From positions 124,001 through 188,000 of the forward strand of contig DATMMX010000012.1 in NCBI GenBank assembly GCA_035569495.1: a stretch of 64,000 bases of DNA, given 5' to 3'. Each line of letters starts with the position of its first letter. Positions within the stretch are counted from its first letter, which is position 1. Positions 46,103 through 54,634 of this stretch are shown here, in pieces. A program made the translations under genes and the position numbers. This stretch comes from DASRDZ01 sp035569495 (lineage in GTDB: Bacteria > Chloroflexota > Dormibacteria > Aeolococcales > Aeolococcaceae). The notes below the pieces were generated by a model. It saw nothing but the letters and a program-made list of their open reading frames with translations. It made no database searches and was not told the origin of the DNA.

Positions 46103-47024
46103 CCGGGGCGCCCTCCCGTGAACGGCGCAGCGCCTCGGCGAGGGCGCGCACCTCAGGGGTGATCACCTCGGGGATGCGCAGCTCCACCTCGGCGATGAGG
46201 TCGCCGTGCCCCTCACCGCGATGCCGCGGCATGCCCAAGCCGTGCAGGCGAAGGCGCGCGCCGTTCTGCGTTCCCGGTGGGATGCGCAGGCTGGCCCTGG
46301 TGCCGCGCAGCGTCGGCACGGTCACCTCGCCGCCGAGGACGGCGACATCGACCGGCACCGGCACGCGCACGTAGAGCGTCTCGCCCTCGCGGCGGAAGAC
46401 GGGATGGGACCGGACGTGGACGCGCACGAAGAGGTCACCCCGCTCGGCGCCGCCGCGGCCCTCGCCGCCCTGTCCCGCGGCGCGCACCCGGGCGCCATCG
46501 GCGATACCCGGCGGGATGCGCACCTCGATGCGGCGCAGTCCTGACGGTGTCGACAGCTCGACGGTGCGCGCGGTCCCTGCGTACGCCTCGTCGAGGCTGA
46601 TCTCGACCTCGCCCTCGACGTCCTCGCCGCGTCGCGGGCGCGCCGTGCGCGGACCGCGCGCGCTGCGTCCGAACATGTCGTGGAAGAAGTCGGAGAAGGG
46701 ATCGGCGCCACCGAACAGGTCCTCGAAGTCCTCGACGGTGCCGGTGCGGTACTCGACCTGCGGGCCGGCGCCGCCGCCGAATGGACCGTTGCCGCCGAAC
46801 GGCTGCGAGCCCACCTCGTCGTAGCGGCGCCGCTTCTCGGGATCGGAGAGCACCTCGTAGGCCTCGTTGATCTCGCGGAAGCGCTCGGTGGCCGAGGGAT
46901 CGTTGGGATTGAGGTCGGGATGGTACCTGCGCGCCAGGCGCCGGAACGCCGACTTGACCTTCTTCTGGTCAGCGTCGCGAGGCACACCGAGGGTTGCGTA
47001 GTAGTCCTTGTAGGTGGTGGCCAC
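46095..47024 (-). CDS. cbpA: J-domain co-chaperone, CbpA/DnaJ type II
   Basis: A 309-residue Hsp40. The J domain (about 1-72) has the HPD motif in RYHPDLNPND. A Gly/Phe-rich region follows (GGNGPFGGGAG), then the two C-terminal substrate-binding beta domains (GEDVEGEVEISLDEAYAG and VPVPVDVAVLGGEVTVPTL). There is no CxxCxGxG zinc finger, so it is the CbpA-like type. The start is GTG. It stimulates the DnaK ATPase; dnaK is divergently encoded 700 bases away. Confidence 0.93.
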   Translation of the reverse strand: MATTYKDYYATLGVPRDADQKKVKSAFRRLARRYHPDLNPNDPSATERFREINEAYEVLSDPEKRRRYDEVGSQPFGGNGPFGGGAGPQVEYRTGTVEDFEDLFGGADPFSDFFHDMFGRSARGPRTARPRRGEDVEGEVEISLDEAYAGTARTVELSTPSGLRRIEVRIPPGIADGARVRAAGQGGEGRGGAERGDLFVRVHVRSHPVFRREGETLYVRVPVPVDVAVLGGEVTVPTLRGTRASLRIPPGTQNGARLRLHGLGMPRHRGEGHGDLIAEVELRIPEVITPEVRALAEALRRSREGAPVG

Positions 47025-47076
47025 GATGTCTCAGTAGAGCACCGCATGACGGCGCCCCATCGCGCGATTGCGGATG

Positions 47077-47106
47077 AGAAATCAGGGCCTTGGGCGCGCG
47101 ATTTCT
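47077..47106. promoter_or_regulatory. Inverted repeat in the divergent heat-shock promoter region
   Basis: AGAAATC (47077-47083) and GATTTCT (47100-47106) form a 7-base inverted repeat with a 16-base spacer between cbpA and hsp20. A 10-base palindrome ATCGCGCGAT lies just upstream, near 47060. Neither CIRCE nor a HAIR box is visible. This may be an operator for a heat-shock repressor. Confidence 0.35.
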
Positions 47107-47191
47107 GACCTGCTAAAGGCCTTGCCGGGCTTCGCCTCGCGCGCCCAGTGTGGGATGTCCCTTGCAGCGACATTCCATGGAGACGCCGATC

Positions 47192-47707
47192 ATGGCCATC
47201 GTCCGCTGGAATCCCACCTCCGACCTCTTCAATCTCCACTCCGAGCTCGACCGTCTCTTCGGCGACCTCACCGAGGGGCTGGTCCCGGTGCGCGGCCAGG
47301 AGGGCGGGCGGACGATGTCCGCATTCCTGCCCATCGACGTCGAGCGCGGTGAGCGCGAGATCACCATCCGCGCCTCGGTGCCCGGCTTCAAGCCCGAGGA
47401 GGTCAGCGTCACCGTCGATGGCGGCGTGCTCACCATCGATGCGCGCCACGACGAGGAGCGCGAGGAAAAGGACAAGGAAGGCAAGAACGTGGTGCGCCGG
47501 GAGCGCTACACCGGCCGCCTCTACCGCCAGATCGCGCTCGGCGAGGGCGTCGACAGCGAGAAGGTCCAGGCGCGGTTCGAGAACGGGGAGCTGATCATCA
47601 GCGTGCCGCTGACGCAGCGTCCCCAGCCGCGCCGCATCAAGGTCCAGGCGAGCAACGGCCAGAAGCAGCAGGAGCGCACCCCCGCAGCCACCGGCGCGGC
47701 GAGCTGA
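47192..47707 (+). CDS. Small heat-shock protein Hsp20
   Basis: A 171-residue alpha-crystallin-type chaperone. The N-terminal arm is MAIVRWNPTSDLFNLHSELD. The alpha-crystallin domain covers about residues 45-140, with ITIRASVPGFKPEEVSVTVD and the GVLTI strand. The C-terminal I-x-I/V-type anchor region is IISVPLTQ. The ATG at 47192 has GGAG upstream. It heads the hsp20-dnaK-stress protein operon and holds unfolding proteins for the DnaK/ClpB machine. Confidence 0.95.
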   Translation: MAIVRWNPTSDLFNLHSELDRLFGDLTEGLVPVRGQEGGRTMSAFLPIDVERGEREITIRASVPGFKPEEVSVTVDGGVLTIDARHDEEREEKDKEGKNVVRRERYTGRLYRQIALGEGVDSEKVQARFENGELIISVPLTQRPQPRRIKVQASNGQKQQERTPAATGAAS

Positions 47708-47709
47708 CC

Positions 47710-49440
47710 GTGGGCAAGGCCGTCGGCATCGACCTGGGGACGACCAACAGCGTCATCGCCACCATGGAGGGCGGCGAGGCCACGGTCATCCCCAACGCGG
47801 AGGGGGGCCGCACCACCCCGTCGGTGGTGGCCTTCACGCGCACCGGCGAGCGACTGGTCGGTCAGCTCGCCCGCCGCCAGGCGGCGGTCAATCCCGAGAA
47901 CACCATCTACTCGATCAAGCGGTTCATGGGCCGTCGCGTCGGCGAGGTCGACGTCGAGGCGCACCAGGTTCCCTACAAGGTGGTCGCCGGCAAGGACGGC
48001 CGCGTCGAGATCGAGGTGCAGGGCCAGCGCCACACGCCCGAGCAGATCTCGGCGATCATCATGCAGAAGCTGAAGCAGGACGCCGAGGCGCACCTGGGCC
48101 AGCCGGTCACCGACGCGGTGATCACCGTGCCCGCCTACTTCAACGACGCACAACGCCAGGCCACCCACAATGCCGGACAGATCGCCGGCCTCAACGTGCT
48201 GCGCATCATCAACGAACCCACCGCGGCGGCGCTGGCCTACGGTCTCGACAAGAAGGAGAACGAGCAGATCCTGGTCTGGGACCTGGGCGGCGGCACCTTC
48301 GACGTGTCGGTGCTGGAGATCGGTGAGGGCGTCATCGAGGTGCGCGCCACCAACGGCGACACCCACCTCGGCGGCGACGACTACGACCGGCGCATCGTCG
48401 ACTGGCTGGCCGACGAGTTCAAGCGCGACCAGGGCATCGACCTGCGGTCCGATCGCCAGGCCTTGCAGCGGCTCACCGAGGCGGCGGAGAAGGCGAAGGT
48501 CGAGCTGTCGCAACGGCTGGAGACCGAGGTCAACCTGCCCTTCATCACCGCCGACGCGTCGGGTCCGAAGCACCTGTCGATCACGTTGACGCGGGCCAGG
48601 TTCGAGCAGCTCACCGAGGACCTCACCAACCGGACACGCGGACCATTCGAAGCCGCCCTGCGCGACGCGGGCATCACCGTGCGCGACCTCGACGAGGTGG
48701 TGCTGGTCGGCGGCGCGACGCGCATGCCGGTGATCCAGGCACTGGTCAAGGAATTGACCGGCGGCAAGGAGCCGCACCGCGGCGTCAACCCCGACGAGGT
48801 GGTCGCCATCGGCGCCGCCATCCAGGCCGGGGTGCTCACCGGCGACGTCAAGGACGTGCTGCTGCTCGACGTCATCCCGTTGTCGCTCGGCATCGAGACC
48901 GAGGGCGGGGTGATGACCAGGCTGATCGAGCGCAACACCACCATCCCGACCAGCCGCACCGAGGTCTTCTCCACCGCGGCCGACGACCAGACGTCGGTGG
49001 AGGTGGTTGTGCTGCAGGGCGAACGCCCGCTGGCGCGCGACAACCGTGTGCTCGGCAGTTTCCGTCTCGAAGGCATCCCCCCCGCACCGCGCGGGGTACC
49101 GCAGATCGAGGTCACCTTCGAGGTGGACGCCAACGGCATCCTCCATGTCACCGCGCGCGACCGCAGCAGCGGCAAGGAGAACCGGGTCACCATCACCGGC
49201 AGCACCACGCTGTCCACGGAGGAGGTCGAGCGCATGGTGCGCGAGGCCGAGGCCAACGCCGAGGAGGACCGGCGCCGCGCCGCGGAGATCGAGGCGCGCA
49301 ACCGTGCGGAGCAGGAGAAGTACAAGGCGGAGAAGGAGGCCGAGAAGGAGAAGGAGGCGGCCCACGCCGGGGCGGCTGCGGGCGGTGGGGCACAGACGTC
49401 CGGCGACGACGTGGTCGACGCCGATTTCCGCGAAGTCTGA
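47710..49440 (+). CDS. dnaK: Hsp70 chaperone DnaK with truncated lid
   Basis: A 576-residue Hsp70 (usual length 600-640). The nucleotide-binding domain is intact: GIDLGTTNSV, VPAYFNDAQRQAT, ILVWDLGGGTFDVSVL and VLVGGATRMPVI. The linker DVLLLDVIPLSLGIE and the beta sandwich of the substrate domain are complete. After the first lid helix (VERMVREAEANAEEDRR) the protein passes from EARNRAEQ into a short Lys/Glu-rich stretch and then to the conserved tail DDVVDADFREV. Roughly 60 residues of lid helices are missing. The GTG start is 2 bases after hsp20. Confidence 0.96.
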   Translation: MGKAVGIDLGTTNSVIATMEGGEATVIPNAEGGRTTPSVVAFTRTGERLVGQLARRQAAVNPENTIYSIKRFMGRRVGEVDVEAHQVPYKVVAGKDGRVEIEVQGQRHTPEQISAIIMQKLKQDAEAHLGQPVTDAVITVPAYFNDAQRQATHNAGQIAGLNVLRIINEPTAAALAYGLDKKENEQILVWDLGGGTFDVSVLEIGEGVIEVRATNGDTHLGGDDYDRRIVDWLADEFKRDQGIDLRSDRQALQRLTEAAEKAKVELSQRLETEVNLPFITADASGPKHLSITLTRARFEQLTEDLTNRTRGPFEAALRDAGITVRDLDEVVLVGGATRMPVIQALVKELTGGKEPHRGVNPDEVVAIGAAIQAGVLTGDVKDVLLLDVIPLSLGIETEGGVMTRLIERNTTIPTSRTEVFSTAADDQTSVEVVVLQGERPLARDNRVLGSFRLEGIPPAPRGVPQIEVTFEVDANGILHVTARDRSSGKENRVTITGSTTLSTEEVERMVREAEANAEEDRRRAAEIEARNRAEQEKYKAEKEAEKEKEAAHAGAAAGGGAQTSGDDVVDADFREV

Positions 49441-49457
49441 TTCCAGGAGGTGCGAAC

Positions 49458-50018
49458 ATGACCCAGGGAACCGCCGCCGGGGTGGCCGCCACGCCGGTCA
49501 CGATGCCCTCGAACCTCAGCGTCGTTGGCGTCTACGACGACATGGCGCAGGCCGAAAAGGCCATCCAGCAGCTCATCGACGCAGGTCTTGCCCGCGGCAA
49601 CGTCTCGGTGATCGGCCAGGGCCTGCAGAGCGAGGCGCGTGTCAACGGATTCGTCACCACGGGCGACGTCGCCAAGACCGGCGCCAAGGTCGGCGCCTGG
49701 GTCGGCGGGATCTTCGGACTGCTCACCGGCGTCGCGGTGCTGTTCGTTCCCGGCGTGGGGCCGATCGTTGCGCTCGGGCCGCTGGCCGGCGCGGCGCTCG
49801 GCGCCGCCGAGACGGCGACGTTCACCGGCATCGTCGGCGCCATCTTCGGCCACTTCCTCGCCAAGCAGCACATCCCCAAGTTCGAGGCGCACCTGCGCGC
49901 CGGACGCTACCTGCTGGTGGTGCACGGCAGCAACGACGAGGTGGCGCGCGCCCGCCAGATCATGCAGAGCACCGGCGCCAAGGACATCACCGAGAACGAC
50001 GCGGCAACCGCCGCCTGA
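49458..50018 (+). CDS. General stress protein (17M/YflT-like) with glycine-rich membrane segment
   Basis: A 186-residue protein. The opening LSVVGVYDDMAQAEKAIQQLIDAG resembles the general stress protein 17M-like domain. A long Gly/Ala-rich hydrophobic hairpin follows (about residues 75-135; VGGIFGLLTGVAVLFVPGVGP), then a ferredoxin-like ending (GRYLLVVHGSNDEVARARQIM). It is cotranscribed with dnaK (17 bases after it, AGGAGG ribosome binding site) and followed by a strong terminator. Probably a membrane-associated stress protein. Confidence 0.75.
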   Translation: MTQGTAAGVAATPVTMPSNLSVVGVYDDMAQAEKAIQQLIDAGLARGNVSVIGQGLQSEARVNGFVTTGDVAKTGAKVGAWVGGIFGLLTGVAVLFVPGVGPIVALGPLAGAALGAAETATFTGIVGAIFGHFLAKQHIPKFEAHLRAGRYLLVVHGSNDEVARARQIMQSTGAKDITENDAATAA

Positions 50019-50033
50019 TCTCAAAGCCCACAG

Positions 50034-50069
50034 GGGAGACGGTTGCGGCGACCGTCTCCCTCCTTTTTT
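50034..50069 (+). terminator. Rho-independent terminator of the hsp20-dnaK operon
   Basis: A perfect 10-base-pair stem, GGGAGACGGT / ACCGTCTCCC, with the loop TGCGGCG is followed by TCCTTTTTT. It lies 15 bases after the general stress protein stop and before the convergent carbonic anhydrase. Confidence 0.92.
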
Positions 50070-50071
50070 GC

Positions 50072-50563
50072 CTACAGGACCTCGCGGAGCGCGCCGGTGG
50101 CCAGCTCATAGACGAAGCCGCGCACCGCGTCGCGATGGGGCAGGTAGGCGCAGTCGCGCACCGCGGCGACAGAGCGCCGCACCGAGGCGTCGAGGTCGGT
50201 GATGCCGCCGAGCGGCATGGGCGGACGCGCACCGGTGTCGCGCTCCACCGCGTCGGCCAGCTCGTCGTCGCGGAAGCTGAGCAGCCCGCAGCCGGCATGG
50301 TGGATCAGCATCACCTCGCGCGTGCCCAGCATGCGCTGCGAGATCAGCAGCGAGCGGAGCACGTCGTCGGTGACGATGCCGCCCGCGTTGCGGAGGATGT
50401 GGGCCTCGCCGATGCCCAGTCCCAGCACCGCGAACACGTCGATGCGCGAGTCCATGCAGGTGACCACGCAGAGCCGGCGGCTGGGCTCGGTCGGGCTGCC
50501 GTAGTTGACGTAGCCGCCGGCGTAGCGCCGGTTGTTGTCGAGCAGCTCGTCGGTGACGCTCAC
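50072..50563 (-). CDS. Beta-class carbonic anhydrase
   Basis: A 163-residue enzyme interconverting CO2 and bicarbonate. Zinc ligands are the Cys in VVTCMDSRID, and the His and Cys in IHHAGCGLLSF; the Asp-Arg dyad of CMDSR is intact. The length fits the short beta-CA subgroup of actinobacteria. The GTG start forms GTGA with the stop of the upstream oxidoreductase. A link to urease-derived carbamate/bicarbonate is possible but only an inference. Confidence 0.93.
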   Translation of the reverse strand: MSVTDELLDNNRRYAGGYVNYGSPTEPSRRLCVVTCMDSRIDVFAVLGLGIGEAHILRNAGGIVTDDVLRSLLISQRMLGTREVMLIHHAGCGLLSFRDDELADAVERDTGARPPMPLGGITDLDASVRRSVAAVRDCAYLPHRDAVRGFVYELATGALREVL

Positions 50564-51921
50564 AGTCCCAGCGCCTCCAGCACCGGCTCCAGGCCGCGGT
50601 GCAGCGTCGGATAGGCGTAGATCATGTCGCGCATGACAGAAACCGGGGTGCGCGCGTGCACCGCCAGGGAGAGCAGGCCGAGCACCTCGCCGCCGTCCGG
50701 CGCCATGGCGGTGGCGCCGACCAGGGTGCCGGTGGCGGGATCGGCGACCAGCTTGAAGAGGCCCTCGTTGCCCGGGCCGTGGATCCAGCCGCGCGCCGAC
50801 ACCGACATCGGCGCCGTGGCGGTGCGCACCTCGATTCCCCGGTCGCGCGCCTGCTTCTCGGTGAGGCCGACGGCGCCGACCTCGGGGTCGGTGAAGGTGA
50901 CCCGGGGCAGCGCGTGGTACGACGCCTCGCTGCCGGGCCTGCCCAGGATGTCCCTGGCGGCGATGCGCGCCTGGTACATGGAGACGTGGGTGTAGGCGCC
51001 GTGGCCGGTGCAGTCGCCGACCGCCCAGAGGCGCTCACCGGCGCGCATCCTGGTGTCGACGGCGATCGCCTTGGCGGCGGGGTCGAGCCCGACCGTCTCC
51101 AGCCCGATGGCCTGCAGGCAGGCGCGGCGGCCGGTGGCGACGAGGAGTTTCTCGCCGGTGGCCGGCGCGCCGGTGTCGAGGCTGACGGTGAACGAGTTTC
51201 CGTCGTGTGTGACCCGTACCGCATGGACACCGGTACGCACCTCGATACCGTCGGCGCGAAAGACCTCGCCGAGGATGTCCCCGGCCTCGGGCTCCTCCAT
51301 GGCGATGAGCCGCTCCATGCCCTCCAGCACGGTGACCCGGGAGCCGAAGCGGGCGAACACCTGGGCCAGCTCGACGCCGATGGCGCCGCCGCCGAGCACC
51401 ACCAGGGACTCGGGCACCGATTCGATGCGCACGGCCTCGCGATTGGTCCAGAACGGCGTGCCCTGCAAGCCCTCGACGGGCGGCACCAGCGGCTCGGTGC
51501 CGGTGTTGACGACCACGCCGCGCGATGCCTCGATCTCGACGTCGCCCACCGCGACCCGTCCCGGCCCGAGCAGCCTGCCGGTGCCGCGGATGAATCGGCC
51601 GCCCCGCTTCTCGAAGCGCTCCACCGCGGCGGCGTCGTTCCAGTTGTCGGTGGCCTCGTCGCGGATGCGCCGCGCCACCGGCGCCCAGTCCGGCGTGACG
51701 ATTGCGCTACCGGCCAATCGTGGGACGCGCCGCGCCTCGGCGAGGGCGTCCGTGGCGCGGACCATCATCTTGGTGGGCACGCAGCCGTAGTAGGGACACT
51801 CGCCGCCGAGCAGCCGCTGGTCGATGCCCACCACCGACAGCCCCGCGTCGGCGCAGGCGCCGGCCACCTCCTCCCCACCCGGTCCCATGCCGATGACCAC
51901 CAGGTCGGCCCGCTCAGCCAT
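50560..51921 (-). CDS. FAD-dependent pyridine nucleotide-disulfide oxidoreductase
   Basis: A 453-residue lipoamide dehydrogenase / mercuric reductase-like flavoprotein. The FAD site is LVVIGMGPGGEEVAGACADAG, the redox disulfide CPYYGC in GGECPYYGCVPTK, the NAD(P) site VVLGGGAIGVELAQ, and the second FAD motif LWAVGDCTGHG. In the dimerisation domain the usual catalytic His-Pro motif reads YAYPTLHRG, so the active-site His of lipoamide dehydrogenase is Tyr. It is unlikely to be a true lipoamide dehydrogenase; the substrate is unknown. Confidence 0.88.
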   Translation of the reverse strand: MAERADLVVIGMGPGGEEVAGACADAGLSVVGIDQRLLGGECPYYGCVPTKMMVRATDALAEARRVPRLAGSAIVTPDWAPVARRIRDEATDNWNDAAAVERFEKRGGRFIRGTGRLLGPGRVAVGDVEIEASRGVVVNTGTEPLVPPVEGLQGTPFWTNREAVRIESVPESLVVLGGGAIGVELAQVFARFGSRVTVLEGMERLIAMEEPEAGDILGEVFRADGIEVRTGVHAVRVTHDGNSFTVSLDTGAPATGEKLLVATGRRACLQAIGLETVGLDPAAKAIAVDTRMRAGERLWAVGDCTGHGAYTHVSMYQARIAARDILGRPGSEASYHALPRVTFTDPEVGAVGLTEKQARDRGIEVRTATAPMSVSARGWIHGPGNEGLFKLVADPATGTLVGATAMAPDGGEVLGLLSLAVHARTPVSVMRDMIYAYPTLHRGLEPVLEALGL

Positions 51922-51930
51922 GCGATGTCC

Positions 51931-54570
51931 TCACTGCGGTGGCGGTGGCGGCTGCGACGGCACCGAGCCGCGGCGCAGCAGCAGCTCCGCGACCAGTCCC
52001 GTCCAGCCCGTCTGGTGCGACGCACCCAGGCCCATGCCGGTGTCGCCGTGGAAGTATTCGTGGAACAGCAGGCAGTCGCGGAACGCGGGGTCCTGCTGGA
52101 AGCGCTGGTAGCCGCTGAACACCGGACGGCACCCGCCGGCACCGCGGCGAAAGAGGCCGATCAGACGGTCGCTGATGTCGTCGGCGACCTGGGCCAGGGT
52201 GCGCTGCACGCCCGAGCCGCTGGGATGCTCGACGGTGAACGCGTCGCCGAGGAACGCGTGGTAGCGCCGCAGCGACTCGACGAGCAGGAAGTTGACCGGG
52301 AACCACACCGGGCCTCGCCAGTTGGAGTTTCCGCCGAACAGCCCGCTGGTCGACTCGCCGGGCTCGTAGTCGAGGCGCAGCGTCTGCCCGTCGACGCGCA
52401 TCTCCAGCGGGTTGTCGCGGTGGAAGTGCGACAGCGAGCGCAGCCCGTGCGGCGAGAGCAGCTCGTTCTCGTCCAGCATGCGCGAGAGCAGGCGGCGCAG
52501 GCGATCGGGGTCGACGATGGCCAGCAGGCGGCTCTCGCGCATGCCCATCTGTGACACCGAGACGGCGTCGGCGGTGGCGGGGTTCTCGGCGAGAAACCAC
52601 TGCAGCCGCGCGGTGAACTGGGGCAGGCGCTGCATGGTGTCGTGGCCCAGTGTGGTCGTGGCGCAGAGCGGGATCAGGCCGACGATGGAGCGGCCGTGCA
52701 CCGGCAGCGTGTTGCCGCTGTCCTCGTGGAGCACGTCGTAGTAGTAGCCGTCCTGCTCGTCCCACATGCCGCTGCCGTTGATCGCCTCGGCGATGCGCAC
52801 GAAGTGCTCGAAGAACTTGGTGGCGACGTCCTCGTAGGTGTCGTCATGCGCGGCCAGCACCAGGGCCAGCTCCAGCATGTTGAGGCAGTACATGGCCATC
52901 CATGCGGTGCCGTCGGCCTGGTCGAGGTGGGCGCTCATCACCGGCAGCCGCGAGCGGTCGAAGGGGCCGACGTTGTCGAGGCCGAGGAAGCCGCCCTCGA
53001 ACACGTTGCTGCCGTCAGGGTCCTTGCGGTTGACCCACCAGGTGAAGTTGATCAGCAACTTGTGGAAGATGCGCTCCAGGAAGTGGTAGTCGTCGTCGCC
53101 GGCGATCTCGAAGACGCGCAGCGCGGCCCACGCGTGCACCGGCGGGTTGACGTCGTCGAACGCCCACTCGTAGGCGGGGAGCTGGCCGTTGGGGTGCATG
53201 TACCACTCGCGGCACAGCGTGATGAGTTGCTGCTTGGCGAAGGCGGGGTCGACGCGCGCCAGGACCACACAGTGGAAGCCGAGGTCCCAGGCGGCGAACC
53301 ACGGGTACTCCCAGGTGTCGGGCATGGAGAGCACGTCGCGGGCGTTGAAGTGGCGCCAGTGGCTGTTGCGGCCGTCCTCGCGCTGCGGCGGTGGCGGTGG
53401 CTGGCCGGCGTCGCCGTCGAGCCAGCGGGCCACGTCGTAGTGGTAGAACTGCTTGCCCCACAGCATGCCGGCGTGGGCCTGGCGGAGCATCGACTTCTCG
53501 TCGTCGCTCGCCGTTGGCGGTTGCAGCGAGGCGTGGAACGCGTCGGCCTCGCTGAGGCGCGCGTGCATGACGGCGTCGAAGCCCGCGCCGAGGTCGCCGT
53601 CGCCGCGGCCCAGGCGCAGGCGGATCTCCGCGGTGGCGCCGGGGTCGAGGGTGAGGACGTGGTGGAAGGCGGCCTTGGTGCCGGTGCCGTCGGGGCGGAC
53701 GCTGGGCACGTCGTGGACCACGCGGTCGTTGATGCCGTCCTTGGGGTACAGCGGGCCGGGGCAGTCCCACAGACGGCGGGCGTTGGTCTCGTTGTCGCAG
53801 GCGTACGCGTCCTGTGGCGCCGGCGCGGTGACCAGGGTCCACTCGCCGAGGGTGGCGTCCGCCGCCGTCATCCGCGCGGGCTCGGTGCGGATCAGCGGCT
53901 TGCGCGCGGTGGGATTCCATGACCAGCGATTGCGGAACCACAGGGTGGGCAGCAGGTGCAGGGTGTCGCGCACCGGGCCGCTGTTGTGCACGCTGACGCG
54001 GATGCAGATGTCCTCGGGCGACGCCTTGGCGTAGTCGGCGATGACGTCCCAGTAGCCGGCGTCGAGCACGTCGGTGTCGAGCAGCTCGTATTCAGGATCA
54101 TCGCGGCCGCGGGCGTGGTTGACCGACACCAGCGCGTCGTAGGGGAAGACGTTCTGCGGATAGACGTAGCGCCAGCGCATCCACGAATGCGTCGGCGTCG
54201 AGTCGAGGTACCACCAGTACTCCTTGGCGTCCTCGCCGTGGTTCCCCTCGGGACCGGCGAGGCCGAAGACGCGCTCCTTGAGGATGGGGTCGCGCCCGTT
54301 CCAGAAGGCCAGCGCCAGGCAGAGGATCTGACGGTCGTCGCTGATGCCGCCGAGCCCGTCCTCGCCCCAGCGATAGGCGCGCGAGCGGGCGTGGTCGTGG
54401 GGGAAGGAGTCCCAGGCGGTGCCATCGGCGCTGTAGTCCTCGCGCACGTTGCCCCAGCAGCGCTCGCTGAGGTACGGCCCCCAGCGCCGCCATGCCTGGG
54501 CGCCGCTGTCGGCCTCGGCGAGGCGCCGCCGCTCCGCGTCGCTCACGGCGTCGTCGTCGGGGGTGGGCAT
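51931..54570 (-). CDS. GH63/MGH1-like glycoside hydrolase
   Basis: An 879-residue cytosolic protein of the glucosidase / mannosylglycerate hydrolase-like (alpha/alpha)6 barrel superfamily. Supporting segments are the N-terminal ERCWGNVREDYSADGTAWD, the central DTWEYPWFAAWDLGFHCVV, WMAMYCLNMLELAL and the C-terminal SNWRGPVWFPVNFLL and YFHGDTGMG. There is no signal peptide, so it probably degrades an intracellular glycoside or glycogen-like product. The ATG at 54570 sets a start just before the conserved domain. Confidence 0.85.
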   Translation of the reverse strand: MPTPDDDAVSDAERRRLAEADSGAQAWRRWGPYLSERCWGNVREDYSADGTAWDSFPHDHARSRAYRWGEDGLGGISDDRQILCLALAFWNGRDPILKERVFGLAGPEGNHGEDAKEYWWYLDSTPTHSWMRWRYVYPQNVFPYDALVSVNHARGRDDPEYELLDTDVLDAGYWDVIADYAKASPEDICIRVSVHNSGPVRDTLHLLPTLWFRNRWSWNPTARKPLIRTEPARMTAADATLGEWTLVTAPAPQDAYACDNETNARRLWDCPGPLYPKDGINDRVVHDVPSVRPDGTGTKAAFHHVLTLDPGATAEIRLRLGRGDGDLGAGFDAVMHARLSEADAFHASLQPPTASDDEKSMLRQAHAGMLWGKQFYHYDVARWLDGDAGQPPPPPQREDGRNSHWRHFNARDVLSMPDTWEYPWFAAWDLGFHCVVLARVDPAFAKQQLITLCREWYMHPNGQLPAYEWAFDDVNPPVHAWAALRVFEIAGDDDYHFLERIFHKLLINFTWWVNRKDPDGSNVFEGGFLGLDNVGPFDRSRLPVMSAHLDQADGTAWMAMYCLNMLELALVLAAHDDTYEDVATKFFEHFVRIAEAINGSGMWDEQDGYYYDVLHEDSGNTLPVHGRSIVGLIPLCATTTLGHDTMQRLPQFTARLQWFLAENPATADAVSVSQMGMRESRLLAIVDPDRLRRLLSRMLDENELLSPHGLRSLSHFHRDNPLEMRVDGQTLRLDYEPGESTSGLFGGNSNWRGPVWFPVNFLLVESLRRYHAFLGDAFTVEHPSGSGVQRTLAQVADDISDRLIGLFRRGAGGCRPVFSGYQRFQQDPAFRDCLLFHEYFHGDTGMGLGASHQTGWTGLVAELLLRRGSVPSQPPPPPQ

Positions 54571-54634
54571 CGCCGAGCGATGATAGCCCGCGCCGCAGCC
54601 CGCGGCCCGTGCGGGCGTGGCATCATGCCGGGCC

